Part shown: piece after piece, positions 14,521-15,457 of the stretch
How positions within the stretch are numbered: the stretch's first letter is position 1
How the letters are laid out: every line of letters starts with the position of its first letter
Assembly (NCBI GenBank): GCA_021811205.1
Contig: JAJZPK010000037.1
Location: 1-15,457 of the forward strand
Length of the DNA: 15,457 nt
Direction of reading: 5' to 3'
Origin: Pseudomonadota bacterium
GTDB taxonomy: Bacteria > Pseudomonadota > Gammaproteobacteria > Burkholderiales > JABEVD01
Translations under genes and position numbers: made by a program
The notes under the pieces: model-generated
Told to the model about the DNA's origin: nothing
Database searches by the model: none
The model's input: only the letters and a program-made list of their open reading frames with translations

Positions 14521-15457
14521 TTTCCTGTATCTGGCGCAGCCCTTGCGCCGGGTTTGACGCCGTTGCGTTCCAGGGAGGTGACGACTTCCTGGCCTGCCTC
14601 CAGTCCTGAGCGGACTTCCGTATAGTCCCAGTTCGTGAGCCCTGTTTTTACCTTCTTTTCCACGAGGATTCCGTTTTCCAGGACGAGCACCTTGTTGCCT
14701 TCGAACAGCGCACGCGTAGGTATGCGCAACACATCGGGATGGCTGCCCAGTATGACCTCCGCGTCTGCGCTGTAGCCGACGAGCAGCTTCTTCATGTCTT
14801 CCTTGTCGACAAAATCGACATCCACGTCGACGGTTCTCGATTGCTTTTCGACGTCGAGCACATAGGGCGCAATTCGGGATACCTTGCCCGAAAAATGCCG
14901 GCCCGGAAAAGCGTCCAGGGTGATTCTGGCAGGCATGCCAAGACGAATGGCCGGCGCGTCGACTTCGTCCATCGGGGCGGTCACATAAAGACAGCTGTCG
15001 TCGATGAGATCGATTGCAGGAGGAGTTGGGATGCCTGGCGGGGAAGGCGTGGCGAATTCGCCGAGTTCTCCGCTCACCTTGGCAACGATGCCATCGAAGG
15101 GGGCGACGACCGTGCTTTTCTCTATTCCGGCTTCGGCCAGCGCGATACGTGCCCGTGCTTCCTTGATGGCAGCATGAGCTGCATCGCAGGAAGCCTGCTT
15201 TGACTTCGCCTGGCTCTGCGCATTTTCCAGGGATTCGGCAGAAATGAAGCCTTTTTGGCGCAAGATCGATTTTCGTCTTGCGTCGCTTGCCGAAGCCGTT
15301 GCCAGCGTACAGACTTCCCTGACATGATCCTGCGATGAAGCCATTTGCTCCGTGGCAAGGTTTTTCTGGGCGAGCAGGTCCTTGTCCCATAATTCGATCA
15401 GGACTTGCCCCTTTTTCACCCGATCGCTTTCCTTGACGCGGAGCTTGTAGATGAGCC
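14517..15457 (-). CDS. HlyD/MacA-type membrane fusion protein, 5' partial
   Basis: Periplasmic adaptor of an ABC efflux pump, cut by the window edge. The frame is open to the last base and reads LIYKLRVKESDRVKKGQVLI at the edge, which is the first half of the lipoyl-like domain, so the signal peptide or membrane anchor lies outside. A helical hairpin follows (about 20-105 counted from GTG 15419), with the Gln/Ala-rich heptads of a coiled coil, then the second lipoyl half (STVVAPFDGIVAKVSGELGE), a beta-barrel domain (about 135-215) and a membrane-proximal domain ending at TGK. It is the first visible gene of the operon with the ATPase and two permeases. Its stop overlaps the ATPase start as ATGA. 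It should link the inner-membrane permeases to an outer-membrane channel, which is not in this window. Confidence 0.92.
   Translation of the reverse strand, partial: LIYKLRVKESDRVKKGQVLIELWDKDLLAQKNLATEQMASSQDHVREVCTLATASASDARRKSILRQKGFISAESLENAQSQAKSKQASCDAAHAAIKEARARIALAEAGIEKSTVVAPFDGIVAKVSGELGEFATPSPPGIPTPPAIDLIDDSCLYVTAPMDEVDAPAIRLGMPARITLDAFPGRHFSGKVSRIAPYVLDVEKQSRTVDVDVDFVDKEDMKKLLVGYSADAEVILGSHPDVLRIPTRALFEGNKVLVLENGILVEKKVKTGLTNWDYTEVRSGLEAGQEVVTSLERNGVKPGARAAPDTGK

Noticed and set aside
14521..15390. Upstream extension of the ABC ATPase frame to 15390
   Set aside because: The extension lies out of frame over the membrane fusion protein and is Arg/Cys-rich without domains. The ATPase fold begins normally at 14520 with an ATGA junction.
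1..15457. CRISPR arrays, tRNA or rRNA genes, riboswitches
   Set aside because: No regularly spaced direct repeats, tRNA-like cloverleaf segments or rRNA-like stretches were seen, and the window is almost fully coding.

Overview
The window looks like a proteobacterial chromosome or large replicon: Gram-negative-type efflux genes, tightly overlapping operons, GC-rich codon use, and a multi-sensor c-di-GMP enzyme. I cannot name the genus. The nickel/cobalt cargo on the transposon suggests a metal-exposed habitat. That is inference.

Layout. (1) Positions 2-3789, plus strand, hold a compact three-gene unit. It contains a PLP-dependent decarboxylase (5' end cut by the window edge), a protein with a helical/TPR-like N-terminus and an ATP-grasp domain, and a second fold-type-I PLP enzyme of no family I recognise. 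The genes overlap by 8 and 14 bases, so they are probably co-translated. The enzyme mix suggests a small amino-acid-derived metabolite pathway that I cannot match to a known one. (2) Positions 3768-4286 and 9647-11337, minus strand, are two halves of one GAF-PAS-PAS-PAS-GGDEF diguanylate cyclase gene. (3) Positions 4287-9646 are a complete 5360-bp Tn3-family (Tn21/Tn501-like) transposon that splits this gene. It has 38-bp inverted repeats, a TTTTT target duplication, tnpA, tnpR, a res region, and cargo consisting of divergent rcnA (Ni/Co efflux) and rcnR (Ni/Co-sensing repressor) with two RcnR-type operators between them. (4) Positions 11442-15457, minus strand, are a MacAB-like ABC efflux operon: membrane fusion protein (5' end cut by the window edge), ATPase and two different permeases. 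Its genes are joined by ATGA stop/start overlaps.

The clearest event is the transposition. Removing the element plus one TTTTT copy rejoins the two halves in frame into a 734-codon cyclase with intact GGDEF and RxxD inhibitory-site motifs. The host therefore lost this cyclase, or has it in two pieces, and gained a self-regulated nickel/cobalt efflux cassette. The best candidate for an undescribed system is the decarboxylase / ATP-grasp / PLP-enzyme trio at 2-3789. No stretch longer than 300 bases lacks a gene.
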